Assembly (NCBI GenBank): GCA_963556255.1
Contig: OY744607.1
Location: 37,097,230-37,161,229, forward strand
Source: Allolobophora icterica
Lineage: Eukaryota > Annelida > Clitellata > Crassiclitellata > Lumbricidae
Length of the DNA: 64,000 bases
Reading direction: 5' to 3'
Shown here: positions 11,241-20,829 of the stretch, in pieces
How the letters are laid out: every line of letters starts with the position of its first letter
Position numbering within the stretch: the first letter of the stretch is position 1
Translations under genes and position numbers: made by a program
Notes under the pieces: generated by a model
Seen by the model: the letters and a program-made list of their open reading frames with translations, nothing else
Database searches by the model: none
Told to the model about the DNA's origin: nothing

Positions 11241-12094
11241 TTAACAGCCTGTGTTTTCGGTTTGTAACATTTATTTAACGACGCCGTCATATCGAAGATG
11301 ACTGACGCCTGTGTTTTCAAATTCATACACTATTTATAGTACGCCTGTAACTGTATGATCCGTACGGATCCGATTGGGTATTTGATTATTTTGTGACGCT
11401 GCCGGTAGTTAATCTTTGCTACAGTGACGTAAATAACCATTGTTGTCCCATAATATGTTCTTACTTTTTGCGACAACATAGGCTATAATTGTGTGAAGCA
11501 GCATTTTCAACACTTACTAATTAATATGAAGACCAAGTATAGATCCAGACTTGTCGTTGAAAGTGACTTTCGTGTGTGCTTATCCAAAATAGTTGCAACT
11601 GTGTAAAGCACAGCAGGCACATCCCTCCAACTGACACTACCGGTTTATAGCGAAACCGATGTCCTGATTTCTTAAGGAATGACTGTGTTCCATAATTATT
11701 TCAGGAAGTTAATAACAATTTATTCAATGTTACTTTTTACATTATAATAGTCCTCATCGTCATAAGCAAGACTGTATTGTGGAAATAATCTGCCTCACTG
11801 CCTGTTATTTTTATTAAATTTTAAGTGATTAATTTGACTTTTTAAATACTTGGGCCCGCGAGCTATGCATAGAAAAAATAAGGGTTCCTGGTCCAAAAAG
11901 TTTGAAAACCACTGAACCGTAGTACCTATTAGTCACGATGTCTGTTTGTAACGCACAACTGAAGAAGAGCAGTCCATTAAGCTAGCTCTGAGAGGCAACC
12001 AAGGATATGGTGTTAGCGCTTTATTTTCTTAGCCTCGGCATACGAGTGCGAATGGCCTGTCCTCTCCCTCGCCTTATAGTCTCCCCACCGACAG
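11241..12094. other. No gene seen
   Basis: AT-rich sequence containing the right end of the hAT-like element (to 11,914) and its imperfect target duplication. No open frame of interest. Confidence 0.5.
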
Positions 12095-12290
12095 TGTACG
12101 GTCAGTGTACTCCTTATTGCTAACAGGCGCAGGCGGAGCAGAAATCTGGAAATTTTTGCCCTGGCGGAGATTTGAACCTCTGACCTCTTGGTTGACAGTC
12201 CAGCATGCTAACAACAACACTAGCGAGCACCACCCCAACCCCCGCATGTAAATTGCGTGAACCATAGGATACGCGTTTCTAGAGTCCCTT
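12095..12290 (-). mobile_element. tRNA-derived SINE (minus strand)
   Basis: Read on the minus strand, a tRNA-like head is visible: an A-box-like GCTAGTG...GTTAGC, an anticodon-arm-like GGACTGTCAACC, then AGAGGTCAGAGGTTCAAATC with a B box GGTTCAAATC (complement near 12,169-12,178). Translated, it gives the WTVNQEVRGSNL string typical of tRNA-SINE heads. It has no acceptor-stem pairing good enough for a functional tRNA. Confidence 0.6.
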
Positions 12291-12897
12291 ATTGCCACCA
12301 TGCTTGATTTTAGATAGCGCTATCATATTTTGAATGACTAAGCATTGCCCGATGGCGCTGTGAAACTGTGCGTATATATAGAGAAACTTTCCAACTTCTC
12401 CATTGACCGTTGCACCTACCAGACGGACAGTAGGCCCTAACAGTTTCAACAGCAGAACTAGGCCTAGCCTATTTTTACAGTTTCCTGTTGACGATGTCAG
12501 AAAGTCGTCGAGTGCTAATATTAGCCCAACCGCGCTACCAGTTTTTGAACGAGTTGTTGCGTATGCTGTAAATACGCCTACTCGTTCTTCCTCGTATAAC
12601 CGCACCTTGCTCTTTGCAGCGTCAGTTCTTTGGAAAGAACGCCCGAAAGACCTGTCTGTCAGATCGTTTATCTTGCATTGCCATCTGTTATCGTGAACTG
12701 TCGGTCGACAGCCCCTCACTTTCTTGGAGTTCCGTTCCAGACCGAACAGTGATGTTCAACCATCGCATCCAAAACTCGATCTCCAGGATCACCGTTGCTA
12801 TCAAAACAGCTCCCCATATTAGTCAATTCTGACCTATATAATGACTTCTGTATGGCAGCTGCTATCATGATGCCAAAGACATCGCTCGATGGTCGCC
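12291..12897. other. No recognised gene
   Basis: Two overlapping open frames (146 residues minus, 97 residues plus) occupy much of this stretch. Neither resembles a known family and no splice or start context supports them. The stretch ends at the TTA target site of the Harbinger-like MITE. Confidence 0.45.
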
Positions 12898-12900
12898 TTA

Positions 12901-13374
12901 GGGGCCATCCACATATTACGTACGCAATTAGGGGTCGGGGCCTCGGGGGTCGGATTTTGGCGATTTTGCGTACGGGTGCGAACGGGGGGGAGGGGGGGGG
13001 GGACAAAATGTGTACGTACACAAAATAATTTTCTAATTATGACGTCCACATTAGCCTATTTATAACTCTGTATTGTCCTATAGTCGTCCGATGGCATTTT
13101 ATTACATTATATAAAAGCCATGTGCAGTTATTCTGTGCTGTGAACGAGACACCTATAATTTGTCTATGTTGGCCCTCACTCATCCTTCAATAATCTGGCC
13201 TAAAGTGCATACAGTCGCTGCCGAGACACTTTCTGCAGCTGGTCTTCGGGGGGGGGGGGGGGTGTGCGTCAAGCGTACGTACGCAGGGGTGGTGGTGGGG
13301 AAAAGTACGCTTGCGAACAGGGGGAGGGGTCCAATTTTCCCGGATGTTTGTGTACGTAATATATGGATGGCCCC
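12901..13374. mobile_element. PIF/Harbinger-like MITE, copy 1
   Basis: It starts GGGGCCATCCACATATTACG and ends with the inverse (terminal GGATGGCCCC). A 3-bp TTA duplication flanks it (12,898-12,900 and 13,375-13,377), the TWA target typical of PIF/Harbinger elements. A second copy is at 43,497-43,946 (flanked by TAA), over 90% alike along the middle. Both have long G-runs just inside each end. No transposase is present. Confidence 0.88.
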
Positions 13375-13377
13375 TTA

Positions 13378-13597
13378 AAAATCCGTCGAAGCCAGGTTGA
13401 AATCCGATCGACCAGAAGCCGGACTACAGCGGGTATATGCAACTTGAATTTAAGGATTCTTAAGTTTAGAGCCGAATGACGTCAAAGAATTGACATCATA
13501 CCCTGAGCTGACCAGTGAACTACAAAGCTTTGGACCAGCCATCGACAGCCCGACACCGTTAGAATGTGGGGTACACAAAGTCAGTGTCTGCTGACGG
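13378..13597. other. Spacer
   Basis: Nothing recognised. It ends with the octamer AGTGTAAT next to the repeat-family end at 13,606. Confidence 0.4.
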
Positions 13598-13605
13598 AGT
13601 GTAAT

Positions 13606-14015
13606 CAGGGCTCGAAGTGGGAAACAAGAGGTGCCGGTATGGATATAAGAACCATTCCCCTTCCCTCACGCTCCCCTCTCCAGCCTCCCCATCCCCTTCT
13701 TTTCTCTCCCCTCCACTTCCTCTACATGCCTATCCATCTCCTTCCATCCCACCCCTTCCCCTCCCCCTTTCGTTGTGAGAAACTATTTAAAATTCACGTG
13801 ACTGACTGACATAATTGCGACTTTTCTCAAGTTTTACTAGTTACATGACAAGATGGCTTTGCGAATTTTTGCAAATTTGTATGAGCATTCCGTATTGCTA
13901 AAGTATACAATATGAACGCACTATGTTTTGAGTGCGTGATACCTGCTGGTGGTAGCATCTAATCAGAATTAAATATTTAAATTCATTTAATCCAGATGTG
14001 CTAAGTCGTTACAAA
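13606..14015. mobile_element. Repeat family B (GGTATGG-rich hAT-like element), left part
   Basis: It begins with a hAT-like terminus, CAGGGCTCGAAGTGGG, then GGTGCCGGTATGG, and continues through a C-rich stretch into sequence shared with 38,150-38,400 (for example TTTAAAATTCACG.GACTG.CTGACATAATTGCG). The similarity stops near 14,013, where a jockey-like retroelement region begins. A matching right end appears at 14,915-15,031. Confidence 0.6.
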
Positions 14016-14169
14016 TAATTTGGGTGTCCATGCACAATGATGTAAATTGTAATTGTAAGACAATACATGTACATCATACATGTAGCCTAAGTAAGAATAG
14101 GGATCATAGAAGTTTCCACAGTTCGTCGTATGAATGTGAGTGTTCCTTCTTTGATCGAGTTGGACAATG

Positions 14170-14716
14170 TGTTTAATCGACAGACCTGCGTCCTTTCTGG
14201 ATCCAAGACGTTACGTAGCCTAATCGCTTGGTTTAGATCAGTCCCCTGTTCGCATGGTCTAGTCCTCCGTTCGCATGGTCTTCAGCCTGGGGCCATCCAT
14301 GATGTGGCAAAAATGACAACAATAGCCTCACTCATGTACGCATCCCTGGCATGGTGGGACTTCACTCGCGCAAAAGACAGAGATAGGATGGAGGGGCCCT
14401 ATAGGAAGGATGCGAAGAAGTGGCTTTCTTCCCACTTCGGACCCCGGCGCAGAAGCACTGGTCGAGACGGCCGATGAAAGCCTGTTCAAGGCTATCACCG
14501 CCGACACAACTCACGTCCTTCGACAGTTTTTTCAAACAGCATAATCACTACCACCTCCGCACCCGGGAACACGACTTTAACCTGCCAAACAAAGACGACC
14601 GAAATTTTATTTCTCGTGTTCTCTTCAAGAACATATATTAATGAAAATGTAAACAAGTTGCGTCTGTGACAGCCTGTATTTGTCAAATAAACGAATATTG
14701 AATTGAATTGAATTGA
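14170..14716 (+). mobile_element. Jockey-like non-LTR retrotransposon, 3' end
   Basis: Two consecutive frames give the C-terminal end of a reverse-transcriptase ORF: LQPGAIHDVAKMTTIASLMY, SLAWWDFTRAKDRDRME, then after a frameshift HNHYHLRTREHDFNLPNKDD and FISRVLFKNIY followed by a stop. A short 3' UTR with AATAAA follows, ending in repeated GAATT (about 14,697-14,716). The copy is 5'-truncated and frameshifted. The clade is assigned from remembered C-terminal motifs. Confidence 0.7.
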
Positions 14717-14914
14717 CAGCAGCGGGCCAACGCATTGATAAAACACCAGTCGTGGCAAGTGTTCCATGTTCAAACGGTTTCGGATGGGAGTTTAGATGTC
14801 GTTCGTAACACTGAACGATCTCTCCCACTCTGCTCTTGATAGAAAGTAAGGAGGCGGATTCAGAAAATTGGCTAGCGCGGAAACGGATCGGTACTTCACC
14901 ATGACTAGGCGCCG
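14717..14914. other. Spacer
   Basis: No gene or repeat recognised between the retroelement tail and the right part of family B. Confidence 0.4.
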
Positions 14915-15031
14915 TTTACCTTTCATGCCGTCGATACCGATATGTATTTGGGTATGGATTTTTTGCATGGAGAAGTTCCGGTATGCTTTCAGCCGGACAG
15001 GAGAGGTGCCGGTATGGCATACGGTTTCGTA
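14915..15031. mobile_element. Repeat family B, right part
   Basis: Shares with 38,399-38,520 the blocks GAGAAGTTCCGGTATGCTTTCA and GGAGAGGTGCCGGTATGGCA. Its terminus is cut off by a minus-strand L2-type tail (15,032-15,085) that includes the complement of the usual GGCGCTATATAAGTG signature. Confidence 0.55.
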
Positions 15032-16076
15032 AGTAATTGTAATTATAACCGAACACTTATATAGCGCCACTCATATCAGCAGCCCTTTAAAAATAGCTAT
15101 CTGTTTTTTATCATAATTATTACCAATTAAGTTTAAGAAATAACTTCAAATAAACTTGGATTAGAAGACTTAGTCAGTTACAGAACAAGATCATGATGAG
15201 TCGACAACCTTAAAACGACTACTTTTCTGTTTTTTGTTGTCGAATATTAAGAACTAACTTTTCATTTTGTTACATTACATCCTCTTGTGTAACACAACGT
15301 GTAGGCCCTATAGTGTTTGTTATGTAGTAAACTGAATTGTGATAATGCATCTGATAGAAGTTAGAACAAGTTGAACAACACAATTAGAGTCCTGCAAAAA
15401 ATCCACAAAAATGTAATGTTTACTTCAAAAATTTGCTTCGGCTTCAGGTATGATCATAATTGCAGACAGACTTCTACACAGCATTCCAAAACATATTTAG
15501 GCACCACAAAATGCTGCTTTTATTGGCTTTAAAATGTTCTAAAACTCAAGTAGGGCCTACGAGCATCAGTAGTTGTCTAAAGGCGGTTTTCAGATCAATT
15601 AGCGATTTTAATGTAAACAATGAGTCATAACATAAACAACCTGTCAATCAAATCATTGATGAAGCCCAGATGGGTCCACCCACCGACGAGGGGAGGGAGG
15701 GAGGAGGGATGGTGGGAGATGTTTTGATGAACGTACATCCTTAATCACTAATGTGTTAAAGTTAAAGTTTTGATGTAATGTTAATTGTGTTCTGTCGTTT
15801 ACACAAATCTCAATAGCATCATCGTCTTAATCGACGTATTTTATCAAGCATCATTAATCGTATCTCACATGACCATATGGCGCGAGCACAGTATTCTCTT
15901 GAAACCATCATATAGGACTCATCAACCGTTCACTTCAAACAGATGTTGTAGTTTGCAATTCGCCATCTATCACATACAATATGCCTTTCAAAGCAGCGTT
16001 AATCACGTAAACATATATACAAACGCACACAAGGAGCATTAGTGCGAATTGATGTAGGCCATTTGTCTCACTCAAG

Positions 16077-16078
<2 letters not shown>
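15032..16078. other. L2 tail followed by non-coding sequence
   Basis: The first 55 bases are a minus-strand L2-type 3' end (ACTTATATAGCGCCACTCAT with an ATTACAATTAC tail in complement). After that I see no gene or clear repeat. Confidence 0.5.

Positions 16079-16112
<34 letters not shown>
16079..16112. repeat. (AT)n microsatellite; (CA)n follows at 16,180-16,215
   Basis: A pure AT run, followed 70 bp downstream by an interrupted CA run. Confidence 0.95.
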
Positions 16113-16115
<3 letters not shown>

Positions 16116-16502
16116 AAGCCATTGACATTTTAGAGCATATATATACTCGTATATATACATTTCTAGAAATCATTTGTACACACACACACAAACACACACA
16201 CACACACACAGCCACATACACTCACACACAAACTCAACGAGTAGAAAAAATGTATGTCGCAATTGAAACACAATTGTAAAACTCCTAAAATTGTATATTT
16301 TTGAAGAGTGGTGTAGTTTTGCAAAAAAATTTGAGGACTAAGCGGTGGAGCGGCAATTTGATAGAAAACGAGAAGTTTCGTGTGAAGGACATGTATAAAA
16401 TATGTAATCTATTGATTTTTTTGTTGAAATTTAGTGTGATGAAATTGATGTGTGTCTTAAAGTCGTTCGTCATACATGTAAGTCCTCACATACAGTTTAA
16501 AC

Positions 16503-16508
16503 TTTATT
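16503..16508 (-). promoter_or_regulatory. Polyadenylation signal AATAAA for the PC4-like gene
   Basis: AATAAA on the minus strand, about 65 bp past the stop codon at 16,573, the expected position for the end of a short 3' UTR. Confidence 0.6.
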
Positions 16509-16572
16509 AGACCTATATCATAAACTGATCGTCTTTTTCTATCCAATGTTACATAATATTATATTATGAAAA

Positions 16573-17106
16573 TCAATCGTCATTGTCGAATGGGTTGCAT
16601 TCGTTGCAGACGTAATAGCCAACATGTTCGGCATGGTCCGCACAGGCGTAGCAGGGTGATGCAACATTGAGTTCGGGTACACGTTCGTGAAGTTCCCGAA
16701 TCGATGAAACGAGTTGTTGCCATTCGTCCGGACTCAAGGCGATTCCGCTAAGTGTTGGTACCAGATTAGGCCTACTCTCGCTCGAAGGACGGATATAACG
16801 ACGAATATCGACACAGTGCACATCCTTAGAAATTGAAATGTAATAGGTACCTCCGATATGTTTAAAATATTCGAGGGCTTGGTTAGTCTTTAGCGAGTCC
16901 AAGATTCCGTTCACGTCAGCCATATGGTCGACAAACGATCTCCACATGGCTTTGCTGAAACGGACACCCTTTTCAGTTGGATAAAGCTGTCCATATAACA
17001 CCTCGTAATCTCGGACATCTACCACGAGTACGTCTTCGTATGAGTAAACTGTCAGATACAGATTGATCCCTATAGGTGTCTCGAACAACACGATCCTTCC
17101 ACTCAT
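16573..17106 (-). CDS. PC4-like gene, exon 2
   Basis: Continuous 177-codon frame holding both PC4-like domains and the CxxC pairs. It is preceded by acceptor TTTTGTAG and followed by the AATAAA at 16,503. It contains one TAGGCCTA palindrome (about 16,769-16,776) within coding sequence. Confidence 0.8.
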   Translation of the reverse strand: MSGRIVLFETPIGINLYLTVYSYEDVLVVDVRDYEVLYGQLYPTEKGVRFSKAMWRSFVDHMADVNGILDSLKTNQALEYFKHIGGTYYISISKDVHCVDIRRYIRPSSESRPNLVPTLSGIALSPDEWQQLVSSIRELHERVPELNVASPCYACADHAEHVGYYVCNECNPFDNDD

Positions 17107-17773
17107 CTACAAAACCGAAAGTACAGTCACATTATAGTTTGTACAACTGAACGATGAAACCCAGTAGTTGTCATCCTCTAGAGCAGTGCTGTCCAACCCG
17201 CGGCCCGCGGACTGATTTTAAGTGGCCCGCCAAATAGCTGAATACCAACCGAAAATAAGAAATTACAAGCGCAGTTCGAAGCCAAATATCTCACTAAAAA
17301 CGTGCTTGAACGTTTATTGATATACTTTTTTGCGCTGAACTACTATAACGCATACAATAGGCCTACATATATGCTATTATATAACTGATTATTACATGCT
17401 CATTGCCATACTAAGTTAGTAATTTTCAATAAATTTTAGTCATTGCTTTTGAGTTTACTGGTGCGGCCCGCGGCCTCAAGAATAATTGTTTAGGTGGCCC
17501 GCGGTGTCAAAAAGGTTGGACAGCACTGCTCTAGAGTTTAGACCTAACGATTTTTATGATATTGGAAAAACTATAAAATTTGTATGAGAATGAAGTCGCA
17601 GCCTCGAAACGCTATCATCATATTCGTTATCATCGTCGTCTAAAACATTAGATCATAAATGATTATCTCATTCATTCATTCGAATTTCTAAAACATCATC
17701 TCGATATAGAATTCTCAAAATAATTTATCATAGAAGAACGACATATACTCACATCAGCAACGTTGGTAGACAT
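16573..17773 (-). CDS. Two-exon gene: tandem PC4/p15 transcriptional-coactivator-like domain protein
   Basis: Exon 1 (17,773-17,753) encodes the seven residues MSTNVAD and ends at a perfect GTGAGT donor. Exon 2 (17,106-16,573) follows the acceptor TTTTGTAG in phase 0, giving 184 residues. PC4 domains bind single-stranded or melted DNA as dimers and act in transcription in the nucleus. Repeat 1 (about 22-80) has VVDVRDYE and KGVRFSKAMW. Repeat 2 (about 92-155) has VDIRRYIRP and the textbook GIALSPDEWQQL. The tail has CYAC (159-162) and CNEC (174-177), a possible zinc site, then an acidic end. The usual PC4/SUB1 protein has one such domain and a Ser/Lys-rich N-terminus, absent here. Family assignment is from motifs; a role in transcription is inferred. 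Confidence 0.75.
17184..17528. mobile_element. 345-bp hAT element in the PC4-like intron
   Basis: Ends: CAGTGCTGTCCAACCCGCGG, and the inverse beginning CAGTGCTGTCCAACCTTTTT. Perfect 8-bp duplication CTCTAGAG at 17,176-17,183 and 17,529-17,536, which matches the known hAT preference for an internal TA within the octamer. Non-coding. Intact target repeats point to a fairly recent insertion in the only intron of the gene. Confidence 0.93.
17753..17773 (-). CDS. PC4-like gene, exon 1 (coding part)
   Basis: Seven codons from ATG to GAT with donor GTGAGT directly after. It is short, but joining in phase 0 to exon 2 keeps the frame. If it is not used, translation could start at the in-frame ATG at 17,106, the first codon of exon 2. 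Confidence 0.6.
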
Positions 17774-18112
17774 CTTCTTCGTCTTCTCGGGTATACGTTC
17801 GAAGAACACGGCAACGGTAAGTAGGCCTAATATAATGCTATGGAGGGGAATGGAAGAAGCAATATCGATTAGAGATGAGGAGTGATTGCGATTTTGGACT
17901 GAGAAGGGAAGTTAGCGATTGAGGAGAATCGTTCGACATATTCCCATCACATACAATTCCCCTCACGGTAAGTACGGGGATCAACTCAATTAATCATCCG
18001 CATCTTAACGACCTGGCAACCTGTCAACTTAATCGACTGACGAGTACCAGATGTCGTCGGCGGCCTTAGAGTACCCCTCCTCACCAATCCACTCCTCTCC
18101 CCCCTCCGCCGT
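17774..18112. other. 5' flank of the PC4-like gene
   Basis: Region that should hold the promoter of the minus-strand gene. No clear TATA box could be assigned. One TAGGCCTA palindrome lies near 17,822. Confidence 0.4.
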
Positions 18113-18366
18113 CATGGGCGGCGATCCCGGGGGGTCGAGGGGGACGAGACCCCCACCATTAACAGTGGGGGATCGACACACCATACATTTGTCTCCTTCC
18201 CCCCAATTTTTAAAGAATAATCACAAAAAGGTCAACAAATTTCATCGCGCATGAGCGCGAAAAAATGTTTTTACCTCTTTTTTGACCAGATCAGTTCAAA
18301 ACTCTTTTTTGACCAGATCATTTCAAAAGTGTCCCCTCCACCTGTCAAACAAGATCGCCGTCACTG
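18113..18366. mobile_element. hAT-like MITE related to the 5,042 element
   Basis: Ends CATGGGCGGCGATC and the inverse of CAGTGACGGCGATC. It shares interior blocks with 5,042-5,241. No target duplication could be found, and it has an internal 29-bp tandem duplication around TTTTTTGACCAGATCA (18,277-18,334). Older and more decayed than its relative. Confidence 0.6.
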
Positions 18367-18684
18367 CTTAAGTGAATTACCCAGAAGCGAATAATTACCA
18401 AAGAGTCAATTCCCACCGATTCGATTTCATCAGGATAGTACTCTTCCTTCACATGGTAGGCTCAGGCTCTATATATATGGCATTGACGTTTGGGATATGA
18501 TTCGATAATTCCAAAGTGCAACTCCAATTTCTAATAAATAAAAGCATTTTCCACAGTAATAAACAGAAATTGGATAAACAGCTTGAAAGTTACCGTACTG
18601 TCATTACTTGGAATTAAAGTCTGATAGATTGTATGCCAAACTAATAGGCTACACAAACATTTTTGTGTAACTTTTATTCTGATG
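18367..18684. other. No gene seen
   Basis: Spacer between the MITE and the CTAATT-rich stretch. No open frame or repeat recognised. Confidence 0.45.
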
Positions 18685-18800
18685 TCTACACCTAATTCTA
18701 ATTAATTAGTGGAGTTCTAATTCTAATTAAATGGTTCTTCTAGAAATGCTAATTCTAATTCTAAGTATGAAATTTGAACTAATGCTAATTCTAATTAGTT
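18685..18800. repeat. Degenerate (CTAATT)n repeat
   Basis: At least a dozen overlapping copies of CTAATT / TTCTAATTCTAA with interruptions. Confidence 0.75.
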
Positions 18801-18847
18801 AGAAACTAAACCAGTCTTGATTTAAATAGGTACCAGCAAATAAGTTA

Positions 18848-18956
18848 TAAGTCTCTCTATAGGCTATAGCGCTGACTTTGTTCAAATAGGCCTGAGTGGA
18901 AGACCTTCCTCAGCGCAGAACAAAGTCAGCGCTATAGCCTATATAATAGAGAGACT
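18848..18956. repeat. Inverted repeat 1, arms about 36 bp
   Basis: The left arm (18,848-18,883) pairs with the right arm (18,918-18,956): AGTCTCTCTATAGGCTATAG...GACTTTGTTC in one and its complement in the other, with a 5-6 bp bulge in the right arm. The loop is about 34 bp. It abuts the second inverted repeat. Confidence 0.9.
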
Positions 18957-19199
18957 TAGCTGTACGTCATTATTCCTTTTCTATCTTCAGGAAGTCTTAT
19001 AATATACTTTACCATCTCATTAAAGTACTAAGCTGGCTCTTATTCCACTTTGTTAAGGGCCAGGCTAGCGTAAGTTGGCTTTATGATAAATATTGTATGT
19101 TACAAAAGTGGAATAAGAGCCAGCTTAATACTTTAATGAGATAGTAAAGTATATTATAAGACTTACTGAAGATAGAAAAGGAATAATGACGTACAGCTA
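18957..19199. repeat. Inverted repeat 2, arms about 97 bp, nearly perfect
   Basis: The left arm 18,957-19,053 and right arm 19,102-19,199 are reverse complements with about three mismatches and one single-base indel, around a 48-bp loop. The outer ends read TAGCTGTACGTC and its complement. A transcript from either strand would fold into a long hairpin. No open frame lies inside. Confidence 0.93.
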
Positions 19200-19640
19200 G
19201 CTGCCAATCTTTGCCATGCAGTCAACCAGCTGGTAAAACTGCATGCCCAGAGACCACCACGGGGAGGTGTTGGCAAAGGTCTCCGTAGTCCATTCACTTC
19301 AGTGCTCAGGCAGTCAAATTTCATCGCCAATTTGGTACTACCCACAGAAAGTCCAATTTTAGAAATATTCTCAATTTGAGTAATTTGTTTTTACTTGGAT
19401 AGAAACGCCGGGCTGATGCGAAAAGACACAACTACTAGACAATAGAGTACGCAGAAAGAGCGATAGAAAGCTCGGATGTGTCATAATGCAAAAGCATTTA
19501 AATCAAAGACTGGGCAAATAAGTGAACGAAAAAAGACTAGGCATAAGTGTTAGAGTAAAATGGAATGAGTACATAAAATGTGAGAGAGCGAACAAGAGTG
19601 AGACAGTGGCAGAGAATTTGAAGATTGAGATCGAAAGACA
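19200..19640. other. No gene seen
   Basis: Sequence grading into the GACAGA-rich satellite. No convincing open frame. Confidence 0.45.
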
Positions 19641-19900
19641 GGGACTTAGTAATAGAGTAAGCGCAAGACAGAGACAGAGACAAAGAAAGACAGAGACACA
19701 CAGAGAGAAGGAAAAAGGCAGAGTAAGAAAGATGCAGAGAGAGAAATAGACGTAGATAGATCGATAATCAAAAAAATATAGACAGATATGTAGAAGGACA
19801 GATAGTTAGACAGACAGCCAACCATACAGACAGACATGCAGACAGAAGTCAGATACACAGACAGGCAGTTAGATGACAGGACAGAAAGACAGACAGATAT
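19640..19900. repeat. Diverged outer edge of the GACAGA satellite
   Basis: Irregular AGACAGA and GACAGACAG runs, much less ordered than the core, as is usual at the edge of a tandem array. Confidence 0.75.
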
Positions 19901-19956
19901 AAAAGATTATTTAATAGTGCGAAAATGAAGGAAAGCGCAGTTAGGCTGAGAAAAAG

Positions 19957-20027
19957 TTAACACTTTAACGACGAGAGTGTTCTAAAAGCAACTGGGAAGC
20001 CAATGCAGCTCATCGTTAAAGTGTTAA
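19957..20027. mobile_element. 71-bp mini-MITE, copy 1
   Basis: Bounded by the inverted repeat TTAACACTTTAACGA. The interior has CTAAAAGC.ACTGGGAA.CCAATGCAGCT. Two further copies, one inverted, are at 43,427-43,496 and 53,446-53,516. No coding capacity. Confidence 0.85.
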
Positions 20028-20829
20028 ATCGGCACAAGACTGAAAGTACGAGCACCCGAAAATGCAAGAATACGGGAGAAACGGAGAGAGCATCTGAGGA
20101 TCTGAGATACGGATAGAATGAGATAGAGACTGTGAGTATATGAAGCAGAGGTTTAGAGTCTGCCTATTCGCTTAATAACATTTAAGCAAAGACGACTAGG
20201 CCAACTTAAAGAAAACTATGCCAAAATGGAAAGTAAAACTGCCTGAGACACTTGCCGTGAATGGAATACCCAAATGCTACTTTGGAATTCCTTGCCTATC
20301 GAACTTACTGGTCTATCTACTCTACATTTTTTGCAGTGCCAAGGCCCTAAAGAGAAAATGTGACGCATTTGGCCCATCACATTTCTCACACTGATCGATA
20401 GTTATCACCTCGATAACATTCAGTGCTTAATTCAAGAATGCGAATAAAGTTAAGATTAGGATTCATTACTTGCAAGTAATGACTGCGTGTAACTTAATAA
20501 CTGCTTCCCTGGGTTCAAACGAATTTATCTTCCAACTAACTAGTCTCCCCATTTCAATCAGAATACAACAGATTCATTCAACAGAACCTGCAATGTTTGC
20601 AGTTCATATTGAAATCATGTGCTTCATGGAAAATGGAAAGGAGACAGCACTTGTGCTTCTATATATTGCCAGCAAATTTTAGTACGGTTGGCCAATCTCT
20701 TCTAGGCTACACTAAAATGATAATAATTCGTCTTTTAAATCGTTGACACCTTGAATCAATTAACAGAAACAAGAATGATAAAAAAGGAAAGTCCAGCACA
20801 GACAGAAAAAGATATTAAGAAAAAAAGAG
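20028..20829. other. Non-satellite interlude, no gene seen
   Basis: Ordinary AT-rich sequence between the outer satellite edge and the main array. The longest open frame (70 codons near 20,470) has no recognisable features. Confidence 0.5.

Larger units (their letters stand above)
5416..11914. mobile_element. About 6.5-kb element with hAT-like ends, filled by minisatellite and an L2 copy
   Basis: The left end reads CAGGGCTTTTCAAACTGTGG. The right end, reversed, reads CAGTGGTTTTCAAACTTTTT. These are classic hAT terminal repeats. The flanking octamers AACTATAG (5,408-5,415) and AACCGTAG (11,915-11,922) match at 6 of 8 positions. The interior has no transposase. It consists of a TTCTTTGCC-type minisatellite (two blocks) split by an L2-type retrotransposon, followed by about 1.6 kb of spacer holding an L2 remnant. 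The two ends could alternatively belong to two separate solo remnants. Confidence 0.5.

Noticed and set aside
12279..12719. 146-codon minus-strand frame and overlapping 97-codon plus-strand frame
   Set aside because: No family resemblance, no splice support, partly overlaps a SINE; could not be told from chance.
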